From assembly GCA_003506895.1 (NCBI GenBank), contig DNXO01000084.1:64479-121685 (forward strand): a stretch of DNA of 57,207 nucleotides, read 5' to 3'. The notes beneath the pieces were generated by a model, which was given only the letters and a program-made list of their open reading frames with translations, was not told the origin of the DNA and searched no databases. This document shows positions 34,006 to 42,132 of this stretch, piece after piece. The position numbers and the translations under genes were made by a program. The stretch is from Acetobacteraceae bacterium. GTDB taxonomy: Bacteria > Pseudomonadota > Alphaproteobacteria > Acetobacterales > Acetobacteraceae. How positions within the stretch are numbered: the first letter of the stretch is position 1; each line of letters opens with the position of its first letter.

Positions 34006-35361
34006 CTACTCGCGCCGTTCGAACCTTGCGCGGTCGGCGGGCAGCAGGCGGACCTTCATATGGACGGCGGAATCATCGTCATACCGTTCGACGACCTCTC
34101 CATGCTGATATAACCACGCGACCCTGGCACCGTCTTGCGGCGGGATATCGTAGTTGGCGACTTCCATACCCTGCGCGATCCGCAGGTCGATCGCCGCCTT
34201 TAGCGTTTCCAGGCCTTCGCCGGTGATCGCCGAAACGGCGACAGCCCCCTCGCGCAGCGGTATTTCGGCCACGCCGCCCAACAGGTCGGCCTTGTTCAGA
34301 ACCTCGATCGTCCGATCAGGCCAGGCCGGGTCCAGCGTGCCGTCGGCAACCATGTCATCCAGAACCTTGATGACATCGCCGCGCTGGGCAACGGTTTCCG
34401 GATGGGCCGCATCGCGGACGTGCAGGATCACGTCGGCTTCCGACACTTCCTCCAGCGTCGCACGAAATGCCTCGACCAACTCATGCGGAAGTTGGCTGAT
34501 GAACCCAACGGTATCTGAAAGGATCACTCGCCGGCCGGACGGCAGCGGCAGGCCGCGCATCGTCGGATCCAGCGTCGCGAACAACTGGTCCTTCGCGGTC
34601 ACATCCGCGCCGGTCAGCGCGTTGAACAGGGTCGATTTCCCCGCGTTGGTGTATCCGACCAGCGCGACCACGGGAAATGGCACCCGCTTTCGGGCGGAGC
34701 GGTGCAGCCCACGGGTCCGGCGCACCTGTTCCAGGTCCTTGCGTAGCCTGACCAAACGGTCGTCGATCAACCGCCTGTCGGCTTCGATCTGGGTTTCGCC
34801 AGGCCCCCCCAGGAAGCCGAAGCCGCCGCGCTGGCGCTCAAGATGGGTCCAGGACCGCACCAGCCTGGATCGCTGATATTGCAAATGTGCGAGTTCGACC
34901 TGAAGCGTGCCCTCTTTGGTCGCGGCTCGTTCACCGAAAATATCCAGGATCAGGCCGGTGCGGTCGATGACCTTGCAGCCCCAGGCGCGTTCCAGGTTGC
35001 GTTGCTGCACCGGCGACAGCGCGGCATCGACGATCGTCACCTCGACATGATGATGAGCGATCGCCAGACCCTGGGCCGAAACCTGTCCTTCGCCGAGCAA
35101 CATCGAGGGCCGGCGCATGCGCAGGGGCAAAATAGCCTCATGCACGACGACCAGTCCGATCGAGGCCGCCAGCCCGACGGCCTCGGCCAGCCTGGCCTCA
35201 GCCGCGCGCGGCTGATCGACGCCGGCAACCTCTCGCCCTTGCCGTTCCCATGGCAAAATCACAGCCGCTCTGGTTGGCGCTCCGGGTAAAGGAGCGTCAA
35301 CGCGTTCGTACACACCCTCGTCGGGTGTGTCCGTATTCGGTCCGTTTAGCGGATCAGCCAC
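34006..35361 (-). CDS. hflX: Ribosome-associated GTPase HflX
   Basis: HflX binds the 50S subunit and splits or rescues stalled ribosomes under stress. The 451-residue protein has the HflX N-domain (LSPVQQRNLERAWGCKVIDRTGLILDIF), the coiled segment GPGETQIEADRRLI, and the G-domain: G1 GYTNAGKSTLFN, G3 DTVGFI, G4 NKADLL. It follows hfq by 32 bases, the usual hfq-hflX pairing, and is probably cotranscribed. Confidence 0.96.
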   Translation of the reverse strand: MADPLNGPNTDTPDEGVYERVDAPLPGAPTRAAVILPWERQGREVAGVDQPRAAEARLAEAVGLAASIGLVVVHEAILPLRMRRPSMLLGEGQVSAQGLAIAHHHVEVTIVDAALSPVQQRNLERAWGCKVIDRTGLILDIFGERAATKEGTLQVELAHLQYQRSRLVRSWTHLERQRGGFGFLGGPGETQIEADRRLIDDRLVRLRKDLEQVRRTRGLHRSARKRVPFPVVALVGYTNAGKSTLFNALTGADVTAKDQLFATLDPTMRGLPLPSGRRVILSDTVGFISQLPHELVEAFRATLEEVSEADVILHVRDAAHPETVAQRGDVIKVLDDMVADGTLDPAWPDRTIEVLNKADLLGGVAEIPLREGAVAVSAITGEGLETLKAAIDLRIAQGMEVANYDIPPQDGARVAWLYQHGEVVERYDDDSAVHMKVRLLPADRARFERRE

Positions 35362-35393
35362 TGGAGGCTACCTTGATCGAGGAAACCGGGCGA

Positions 35394-35687
35394 TCAGTCG
35401 TCGCCGGTCACACCGCTCATTTCCCGAACGGGGGCCACGGCGGCCCCTTCAACCTTGGATGCATCGAAGAGCTGGATCGGCGCACCAGGCATGACGGTAC
35501 TGATGGCGTGCTTGTACACGAGCTGGGTATGACCATCCCGGCGAAGCAGAACGGAAAAATTGTCAAACCAAGTGATGATACCCTGGAGCTTGACACCGTT
35601 CACAAGGAAAACCGTTACCGGCGTTTTGCTTTTCCGCACATGATTCAGGAACACATCCTGAACATTCTGCGCTTTCTCATTGGCCAC
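35394..35687 (-). CDS. hfq: RNA chaperone Hfq
   Basis: Hexameric Sm-like protein that pairs small RNAs with mRNAs. The core QDVFLNHVRKSKTPVTVFLVNGVKLQG...WFDNFSVLLRRDG...QLVYKHAISTVMP is complete, with a short acidic tail. The in-frame GTG at 35693 has its AGGA site only two bases away, whereas the next GTG at 35687 has it eight bases away and gives MANEKAQN, closer to alphaproteobacterial Hfq. I therefore use 35687 (97 residues). An A-rich stretch lies just upstream on the coding strand. Confidence 0.95.
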   Translation of the reverse strand: MANEKAQNVQDVFLNHVRKSKTPVTVFLVNGVKLQGIITWFDNFSVLLRRDGHTQLVYKHAISTVMPGAPIQLFDASKVEGAAVAPVREMSGVTGDD

Positions 35688-35793
35688 GGCCACAATCCTT
35701 CTTTTTTTGTGTGGAGAGTTCGATTGAACAGGTTACCCGGCGGTTCGTGGCACGCCCGCCAGGAGCGATCACTTTAGCAGTACCACCCCCCCT

Positions 35794-36438
35794 TTACGCA
35801 AGGTCACGCAAACGTGTGCGAAGAGCATGGGCCGTACTAAAGTGGATATGCGGGGCCGCGCGTTCAACTCCCCCGTCGTGATCCGCGTTGCCAATCAGCA
35901 CGGCGGTAACCCCAGCGGCACGCGCGGCCTGCATATCAAGCGCGGTGTCGCCCATATACCACACCGAGGGGCCAGCCGTTTGGCCGAGATGTTCAAGCGC
36001 CATCAAAATCGGAGCCGGGTCGGGCTTGTCGGCTTTTGCGTCGCCGGCACCGATCACCGGGCCAAAGAACCCGCTCCAACCGAGATGGATCACTTCGCGG
36101 CGGAGGAAAGCGCCGGCCTTGTTGGATACCACCCCCTGCGGCCAAGCGGAACCGGCCTCCAGAACCTCGGGAACGCCCGGCATGGGGCCGACATGGGCCA
36201 GATGCTGTGCGGCCAGGGTGTTATAGAAAATATCGCGGGCATGCTCCCACTGGTCGCCGAACATGACCGGGAAGCTTTCACGCAGCGATACCCGGACACG
36301 ATTCTTGGTGTCCTCGACGGTCCATGATGGCCGCTTGAACGCGGCGAAGACCGCATTGAGCGCAGCGGTTATGCCGGCCCAGCCATCGACGAGGGTATTA
36401 TCCCAGTCATAGAGCAATGCCGTGGGGCGTATCAGCAT
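35794..36438 (-). CDS. HAD-family phosphatase (phosphoglycolate phosphatase-like)
   Basis: A 214-residue HAD hydrolase. Motif I is YDWDNTLVDGW, with Trp where Phe is usual. Motif II is VVSNKAG, the Lys segment is DKPDPAPILMALEHLG and motif IV is YMGDTALDMQAARAAG. The ATG at 36438 begins the conserved region and overlaps the stop of the small gene before it by seven bases. It would dephosphorylate a small metabolite; the true substrate is open. Confidence 0.9.
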   Translation of the reverse strand: MLIRPTALLYDWDNTLVDGWAGITAALNAVFAAFKRPSWTVEDTKNRVRVSLRESFPVMFGDQWEHARDIFYNTLAAQHLAHVGPMPGVPEVLEAGSAWPQGVVSNKAGAFLRREVIHLGWSGFFGPVIGAGDAKADKPDPAPILMALEHLGQTAGPSVWYMGDTALDMQAARAAGVTAVLIGNADHDGGVERAAPHIHFSTAHALRTRLRDLA

Positions 36439-36653
36439 GTTTTCGCCGGTTCTTCTGCTTCGGCGGCATGTTCGGCCGCCGCCGCGGATTTGCGCGGGTG
36501 ATCCAGCACGCAGGCATTGGCGCAGACGCGCAGCCCGCCTTCGAACGACAGGTCGTAGGCGTTTGCAGCGACGCTGATCACCAGATCGCATTCAACTTCC
36601 ATCGCGCGTTTTCGATTCCTAACAAAGCCCGCGGTGATACCCGGGCCTATCAT
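36432..36653 (-). CDS. Small hypothetical protein upstream of the HAD gene
   Basis: About 73 residues if read from the ATG at 36653, or 56 from the ATG at 36602. Neither has a strong ribosome site. The C-terminal part has two cysteines (VCANAC) and an Ala/Glu-rich tail. The stop overlaps the HAD start, which suggests translational coupling and is the main reason to believe the gene. No family is recognised. Confidence 0.4.
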   Translation of the reverse strand: MIGPGITAGFVRNRKRAMEVECDLVISVAANAYDLSFEGGLRVCANACVLDHPRKSAAAAEHAAEAEEPAKTC

Positions 36654-36918
36654 CAACCCGTTCCCGATGCCGCGTAGTATTTGATCCCAGGCGAATTTGA
36701 CAAGTACGTGATGTACAAAAAAACTAACCAGTTTCGGTGGAAACCGTCCGGATTCCATTGCGGAATGGTACCATCCCTCGTCTGTGGCCAGAGGCGTCCC
36801 GGTTTAGATACATTACGTCACAATTGCGTCCGCAAACCCGACCTGGATCGCCGTCGCCGCGATCGCTGATATCGAGTGGCCGGAGCAACTGCTTGACGGG
36901 TCGGCGGTCGCCGTCCAC

Positions 36919-37905
36919 ATGACCTCTGTCATGTCCATAACCCGTCTGACCATCGATCATCGCACCGGAAACCCGCTCCGGCACCCGGAAAAGGCCAACC
37001 GGCCGGACAACCCGATCCAGCGCAAGCCCGCCTGGATCCGGGTCAAGGCGCCGACTCATCCCATCTATCATGAAACCAAGGCGCTGATCCGCGACAACCG
37101 TCTGGTTACGGTCTGCGAGGAGGCTGCCTGCCCGAATATCGGTGAATGCTGGTCGCAGCGACACGCCACCATGATGATCATGGGCGACACCTGCACGCGC
37201 GCTTGCAGCTTTTGCAATGTGCGGACCGGCCAGCCGCTTGAGCTGGAGGCCGACGAACCGGTTCGCGTCGCCGATGCGGTGGCAAAACTGGGCCTGCGTC
37301 ATGTCGTGATCACCTCGGTGGACCGAGATGACCTCGCAGATGGCGGGGCAGCCCATTTCGCGGCGGTTATCCTGGCCATACGGGATGCCGCGCCAGCCAC
37401 GACGATCGAGGTTCTGACGCCCGATTTCTTGCGTAAGGCGGGGGGCGCGGAAACCCTAGCGGTCGCCCGGCCGGATGTCTTCAACCATAATCTGGAGACC
37501 GTTCCGCGCCTGTATCCGACGATCCGCCCCGGCGCTCGATATTACCAGTCGCTGCGGCTGCTGGACCGGGTCAAGCAGATCGAGCCCGCGGTCTTCACCA
37601 AGTCGGGTTTGATGGTCGGCCTGGGTGAGTCCAAAGCCGAAATCATGCAGGTGATGGACGATCTGCGCATCGCCGATGTCGATTTCCTGACCATTGGCCA
37701 GTATCTACAGCCTACCGTGAAACATGCCGCGGTTGACCGCTTCGTCACGCCCGAGGAATTCGCCGAATACGCCGCCATCGCTCGGGCAAAAGGCTTCCTG
37801 CTGGTTTCGGCGACGCCGTTGACCCGCAGTTCCTACCACGCCGACTCCGATTTCGCCGCGCTACGGGATGCCCGGAGTGAAAAGCTGGCGCAGCAAGGGG
37901 TCTGA
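36919..37905 (+). CDS. lipA: Lipoyl synthase
   Basis: Radical SAM enzyme that inserts two sulfurs into octanoyl groups on lipoyl domains. Both iron-sulfur clusters are visible: CEEAACPNIGEC (auxiliary) and CTRACSFC (radical SAM). The conserved end RSSYHAD is present. The 328-residue length is typical. The start could be 36919 or 36931 (Met5). The frame stays open upstream to about 36808 without a start codon or ribosome site. Its stop overlaps the next gene (TGATG). Confidence 0.97.
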   Translation: MTSVMSITRLTIDHRTGNPLRHPEKANRPDNPIQRKPAWIRVKAPTHPIYHETKALIRDNRLVTVCEEAACPNIGECWSQRHATMMIMGDTCTRACSFCNVRTGQPLELEADEPVRVADAVAKLGLRHVVITSVDRDDLADGGAAHFAAVILAIRDAAPATTIEVLTPDFLRKAGGAETLAVARPDVFNHNLETVPRLYPTIRPGARYYQSLRLLDRVKQIEPAVFTKSGLMVGLGESKAEIMQVMDDLRIADVDFLTIGQYLQPTVKHAAVDRFVTPEEFAEYAAIARAKGFLLVSATPLTRSSYHADSDFAALRDARSEKLAQQGV

Positions 37906-38348
37906 TGCCGACTCACGCGGAGCGGAAGGTCGTACTGTACACGCCCGAACAACTGTTCGATCTGGTGGCGGACGTCGATCAATACCCTCGCTTCCTGCCA
38001 TGGTGCGTTGCCTCCCGGGTTCGCAGCCGCACCGAAACGCAATTGGTCGCTGATCTGACAATCGGTTTCGGCCCGTTTCGGGAGAGTTTTACCAGCCGTG
38101 TCGCGCTCGATCGGCCCGAGCGGGTGACGGTGAAATACGAGAACGGACCCTTTCGCTACCTGAACAACCAGTGGGACTTCGTGCCGCATGGCAACGGGAG
38201 CGAAGTGGCATTCTTCGTCGATTTCGAATTCCGCAGCCGGATTTTGCAGGCCGCGATCGGGGTCGTGTTCAACGAGGCGGTGCGCCGTATGGTGAACGCC
38301 TTCCTTAAGCGCGCCCGCGACGTGTATGGTCCGCCGCCAGCTTCTTAG
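37905..38348 (+). CDS. COQ10/RatA-type START-domain protein
   Basis: A 147-residue START-like protein. HAERKVVLYTPEQLFDLVADVDQYPRFLPWC and FVDFEFRSRILQAAIG are family signatures. In alphaproteobacteria this family is annotated as coenzyme-Q-binding COQ10 or RatA, with a likely role in ubiquinone handling; a toxin role is doubtful. It overlaps lipA by one base, a commonly conserved pair. Confidence 0.93.
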   Translation: MPTHAERKVVLYTPEQLFDLVADVDQYPRFLPWCVASRVRSRTETQLVADLTIGFGPFRESFTSRVALDRPERVTVKYENGPFRYLNNQWDFVPHGNGSEVAFFVDFEFRSRILQAAIGVVFNEAVRRMVNAFLKRARDVYGPPPAS

Positions 38349-38359
38349 GACAAGTCCCG

Positions 38360-39427
38360 ATGGTTTACGCCCCTGTTCGGCCGGATCGGTCGCACCCGCC
38401 CGTTCGGGTGAACCTGTTCTCCGACACCCAGACACGCCCGTCCGCCGCGATGAAGGAGGCGATGATGCGGGCCGAGGTCGGCGATGAGCAGAACGGCGAC
38501 GATCCGACGGTGAACGAACTGTGCGACCGGATGGCGGCGCTGACCGGCAAGGAAGCGGCGGTGTTCCTGCCGACCGGGACGATGTGCAACCAGATCTCGC
38601 TCCTGGTGCATACGCGGCGAGGCGATGAGATCCTGGCGCATGAGAGTTCGCACATCATCGCCAATGAGGGCGGCGGCCCGGGCGCCTTGGCCGGTGCGGT
38701 GGTTCTGGGCTTGCGTGGCGCGCGCGGGATGTTTGACAGCGCGACGATGCTGGCGGCGTTGCGGGAGCAGCGGCGGAATGCGCCGCCCCAGACCTTGGTC
38801 GCCGTTGAGCAGACAACGAACGCGGGGGGCGGTGCGGTTTGGCCGCTGACGATGCTGAACGACGTCCTTGGTGCGGCGCATCACCAGGGTATGAAAACGC
38901 ACATGGACGGCGCCCGCCTGATGAACGCGGCCGTTGCGGCCGGTGTTACCGCGGCGGCGATGTCCGAGCACTGCGACTCGGTATGGCTGGACTTCACCAA
39001 GGGGCTGGGGGCGCCGGTGGGCGCGGTTTTATGCGGATCGGCCGCGTTTATCGATCAGGCCTGGCGCTGGAAGCAGCGGCTGGGTGGTTCGATGCGTCAG
39101 GCGGGGATTTGCGCCGCGGCCTGCCTGTATTCCCTGGACCATAACGTGGACCGGCTCGCCGAGGACCATGCGAACGCTCGGATACTGTCGCGGGGGCTGT
39201 CCCAGTTACCGGGTTTGGTGGTGGAGGAACCGGAAACCAACCTGGTATTCTTCGACACGCGCGGTTCTGGGTTGACCGCCGATGAACTCGCGGCGCGGCT
39301 CCGGCGGGAAGGGGTCTCGGTCTCGACGGTTGGACCCTACCGGGTGCGGGCTTGCACGCATCTCGATGTCGATGCGGCCGGTGTGGAAATGGCGGTGCGG
39401 CTCATCGCCGGCGTGTTACGCGGGTAG
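38360..39427 (+). CDS. Low-specificity L-threonine aldolase (beta-eliminating lyase)
   Basis: A PLP fold-type I enzyme that cleaves L-threonine or L-allo-threonine to glycine and acetaldehyde. The 355-residue protein has FSDTQTRPSAAMKEAM near the N-terminus, FLPTGTMCNQI, and the PLP lysine in LDFTKGLGAPVGAVL. It starts 11 bases after the COQ10-like gene and is probably cotranscribed with lipA. With the class V aminotransferase nearby it suggests glycine/glyoxylate metabolism. Confidence 0.93.
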   Translation: MVYAPVRPDRSHPPVRVNLFSDTQTRPSAAMKEAMMRAEVGDEQNGDDPTVNELCDRMAALTGKEAAVFLPTGTMCNQISLLVHTRRGDEILAHESSHIIANEGGGPGALAGAVVLGLRGARGMFDSATMLAALREQRRNAPPQTLVAVEQTTNAGGGAVWPLTMLNDVLGAAHHQGMKTHMDGARLMNAAVAAGVTAAAMSEHCDSVWLDFTKGLGAPVGAVLCGSAAFIDQAWRWKQRLGGSMRQAGICAAACLYSLDHNVDRLAEDHANARILSRGLSQLPGLVVEEPETNLVFFDTRGSGLTADELAARLRREGVSVSTVGPYRVRACTHLDVDAAGVEMAVRLIAGVLRG

Positions 39428-39495
39428 GTCCTGTTCATCTTTTATTAGGATTTGGCTGGTAGGTTCGCCGGGTTTCAAACCGACAGGTGAACCCC

Positions 39496-39891
39496 ATGCG
39501 CCGTTTATCCGGACTTCTGTTACTGCCGATCCTTGTCGTCCCCGCGTTGGCCCAAGAGGCTCCGAAAGCTGCCCAGCATGGCTCCCGGGTCACCTTGGAG
39601 CAGCATTTCACTCAGGCCAATCTGGCGCATGACGGTCATCTGACCCGGGAAGAGGCGAAGGGGGGCTACCCGATTGTCGCCAAGCATTTCGATGATATCG
39701 ACGTTGATCACAAAGGTTACGTGACGGAAAACGATATCCGGGCCTGGCAGGTCATGCGGCGGGCCGCGCACCGGCTGACTCCGCTCCCGCCGAGCAGGCC
39801 CAAGGCGCAGCCAGTCCGGTGGGACAATCCCGTCGAGACGCCGGGCCAGGCGCACGGATCGGTTGTTGGAATGCCAATGGCTCATCAGTGA
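39496..39891 (+). CDS. Exported EF-hand protein
   Basis: A 131-residue periplasmic protein. The signal peptide (about 1-19, ending ALA) is followed by two EF-hand-like loops. The first, NLAHDGHLTREE, lacks the first Asp; the second, DVDHKGYVTEND, is near-complete. It may bind calcium or act as a calcium-dependent adaptor. The ATG at 39496 has AGGTG eight bases upstream; an in-frame GTG at 39487 is the alternative. No partner is apparent. Confidence 0.85.
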   Translation: MRRLSGLLLLPILVVPALAQEAPKAAQHGSRVTLEQHFTQANLAHDGHLTREEAKGGYPIVAKHFDDIDVDHKGYVTENDIRAWQVMRRAAHRLTPLPPSRPKAQPVRWDNPVETPGQAHGSVVGMPMAHQ

Positions 39892-40182
39892 ACCGAGCTG
39901 GTAGGCCTTGTTCAGTTCACCGGCCAGGGGTGCGTGATTGAGCAAGGCAGCCAGCATGGTGCCGCCAATCGCTTTGCCCAGGAATGTTGACGCCACAAAT
40001 GCGGAGCGCATGGTCGGCGAGGGTCGCATGGCCGGTGGGAAACGCCGGGCCGTCACGCGCCGTTGGGGCAGGCGGCATCACTTTGGGGACGGCCAGCAGG
40101 ATATCCGTGGCGCCAGATGGGCGATCGCGGATAACATCGCACCATGGCACGTTCCGCGTTCGTTTGGTTTCAGGAGCGCAGC
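39892..40182. other. Intergenic region with an open minus-strand frame
   Basis: About 290 bases. The minus strand has an open frame near 39920-40056 with a hydrophobic segment (TFLGKAIGGTMLAALLNHAP), but it continues antisense through the EF-hand gene and lacks a ribosome site. I see no firm gene here. Confidence 0.4.
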
Positions 40183-41373
40183 ATGGCATTCAAAAGCGGC
40201 CGTCACTTCCTGCAAATTCCGGGTCCGAGCAATGTTCCGGATCGCGTGCTGCGCGCCATCGACATGCCGACCATGGATCACCGCGGGCCGGATTTCGCTG
40301 ACCTGGGGAAAACGGTGCTGTCGGGGATGCAGTCGGTATTCCAGACCTCTGGTCCGGTGGTGATCTATCCCGCGTCCGGCACCGGCGCGTGGGAGGCGGC
40401 GATCGTCAACACCCTGTCCCCCGGCGACAAAGTGCTGATGGCCGAAACCGGGCAATTCGCGGCGCTGTGGTGCGCGATGGCGAAGCGGCTGCGGCTGGAG
40501 GTGGAGGTGATCCCCAACGACTGGCGGCACGGGGTCGATCCGGCCGAGGTGGAAGCACGCCTGGCCGCGGACCGCGCACACACCATCAAGGCGGTGATGG
40601 TCGTGCATAACGAAACATCGACCGGTGTCACCAGCCGGATCCCCGAGGTCCGGGCGGCGATCGATCGCACCGGTCATCCGGCGTTGTTCATGGTGGACAC
40701 GATCAGCTCCCTCGCCTCGGTCGAATACCGGCATGAGGCCTGGGGCGTGGACGTGACCGTCGCCGGCTCGCAGAAGGGGCTGATGTTGCCGCCGGGGCTT
40801 AGCTTCAATGCCATCTCCGCCAAGGCGTTGGAGGCGAACAAGACCGCCGCGATGCCGCGCTCCTACTGGGATTGGCAGGAGATGATGGCCAACAATCAGA
40901 ACGGGTATTTCCCCTACACGCCGGCCACGAACCTGCTTTATGGGCTGCGCGAGGCGCTGGCCATGCTGCACGAGGAGGGGCTGGACAACGTCTTTGCCCG
41001 CCACGCCCGGCATGCGGCGGCGGCTCGGGCCGCGGTGCGGGCCTGGGGCTTGGACATTCTGTGTCAGGACCCGCGCGAATATTCGAACGTGCTGACCGCG
41101 GTGGTGATGCCGGACGGATTCGATGCCGACGCGCTGCGCAAGGTGATCCTGGAGCGTTACGACATGTCGCTGGGGACCGGTCTGGCAAAGCTGAAGGGGC
41201 GGGTATTCCGCATCGGACATCTTGGTGATTTCAATGACCTGACGCTGATGGGGACCTTGGCTGGGGTTGAAATGGGGCTTTACGACGCCGGCGTGCCGCA
41301 TCGGCAAGGTGGGGTCGCGGCGGCGATGGACGTGCTGGCCAATCGCAGTGCCAAGGCGGCAAGAGCGGCCTGA
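40183..41373 (+). CDS. Class V PLP aminotransferase (serine/alanine/aspartate-glyoxylate type)
   Basis: A 396-residue fold-type I aminotransferase. LQIPGPSNVPDRVLRA is the glyoxylate-aminotransferase start, YPASGTGAWEAA the cofactor loop, and VDTISSLAS followed by VAGSQKGLMLPPG carries the PLP lysine. It would make glycine from glyoxylate using serine, alanine or aspartate as donor. The ATG at 40183 has AGGAG six bases upstream; the 13 codons before it are not conserved. Confidence 0.93.
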   Translation: MAFKSGRHFLQIPGPSNVPDRVLRAIDMPTMDHRGPDFADLGKTVLSGMQSVFQTSGPVVIYPASGTGAWEAAIVNTLSPGDKVLMAETGQFAALWCAMAKRLRLEVEVIPNDWRHGVDPAEVEARLAADRAHTIKAVMVVHNETSTGVTSRIPEVRAAIDRTGHPALFMVDTISSLASVEYRHEAWGVDVTVAGSQKGLMLPPGLSFNAISAKALEANKTAAMPRSYWDWQEMMANNQNGYFPYTPATNLLYGLREALAMLHEEGLDNVFARHARHAAAARAAVRAWGLDILCQDPREYSNVLTAVVMPDGFDADALRKVILERYDMSLGTGLAKLKGRVFRIGHLGDFNDLTLMGTLAGVEMGLYDAGVPHRQGGVAAAMDVLANRSAKAARAA

Positions 41374-41384
41374 AGGTTCGCCGG

Positions 41385-41594
41385 TTATACATCGTCCGGC
41401 GACAGGGTGACGATCAGTTCCGCGCAGCGTCGATGCACCTCCGCTTCGCGTTCCAGGTTCTTGGGGAAGCGGGTTCGGGTGGATTGCACCATGGCCTGCT
41501 TGGCCTTCGCCTCGTGCCAGTCGCGCACGGCCTGGACCGCGGCATCCCAGCCGCGCTGAAACTCTGGCGTCTTTTGATCCTGTGCAGCCATCAT
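41385..41594 (-). CDS. Small hypothetical protein, 69 residues
   Basis: A soluble, charged, helical protein (MMAAQDQKTPEFQRGWDAAV start; REAEVHRRCAEL near the end). The ATG pair at 41594/41591 has a perfect GGAGG site seven bases upstream, so the gene is likely real. It converges on the aminotransferase gene (11-base gap). The family and function are not recognised. Confidence 0.7.
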   Translation of the reverse strand: MMAAQDQKTPEFQRGWDAAVQAVRDWHEAKAKQAMVQSTRTRFPKNLEREAEVHRRCAELIVTLSPDDV

Positions 41595-42132
41595 CCGGGT
41601 TCCTCCTGCGCGAAGATTGGCACGGCATGGCGAAACTGCCCACCGGCGGTCAGGTTTCCAGGCCAAATTGCAGGCGGGCGAGTCGCGCGTTGATCCCATC
41701 TTGCCGGATCAGCGAATCATGCGTCCCGGCCGCGGCGATGCGCCCGGCATCGATGACAATGACCCGATCGGCCGCTGGAGTTCTCTCGGTGCCACGCGGG
41801 CGCCGGGACCGGCGACATGCGCGAATATCCTATGTGTTTGGTGCCAGGCCCTCGGCGGGTTGCGGAGGATAGCAAGGATGGGGCGGTAGGGCCAGTCTGC
41901 ATGGCTTAGCAGCCGACAAGCCAACGATCCATCCTCCCCACGATACCCGCGAATCCGCCAGCACGAACCTGCTGTAAGAAAAACATCTTATTCACGCTGG
42001 CGCTCTGGCGGAAAAATGAGGGAATTCGTGAGAACATTATGGATTACATTCAGAATCTTGAGTATTTTTCTCATTTTTCATCGCTTCGATGATAAGAAGC
42101 CTTATCGTCACGGCTCGACAAGCAAAGGTATC
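41595..42132. other. Gap holding an ABC-transporter relic and the opgC leader
   Basis: About 540 bases with no intact gene. The left part contains the decayed ABC-transporter end at 41650-41796. The right part (41960-42130) is AT-richer than its surroundings and probably contains the promoter of the OpgC-type gene. Confidence 0.6.
41650..41796 (-). pseudogene. Decayed C-terminus of an ABC transporter ATP-binding subunit
   Basis: The minus strand encodes AADRVIVIDAGRIAAAGTHD followed by SLIRQDGINARLARLQFGLE-T and a stop at 41650. This is the standard end of an ABC exporter ATPase, past the H-loop. Immediately upstream, in another frame, WHRENS occupies the place of the H-loop AHRLST, so a frameshift is present. 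No Walker A, signature or Walker B remains. It is a truncated relic of about 45 codons. Confidence 0.65.

Noticed and set aside
37905..38348. RatA toxin of a toxin-antitoxin pair
   Set aside because: The START-domain family is often labelled RatA, but no antitoxin is next to it and the lipA linkage fits a ubiquinone-related role.
39520..40056. 178-codon minus-strand frame after the EF-hand gene
   Set aside because: Most of it is antisense to the EF-hand gene, with no ribosome site; only a short hydrophobic part lies in free sequence.
40078..41643. 521-codon open frame antisense to the class V aminotransferase
   Set aside because: The sense-strand gene has full family signatures; the antisense product is Arg/His rich and unlike any family.
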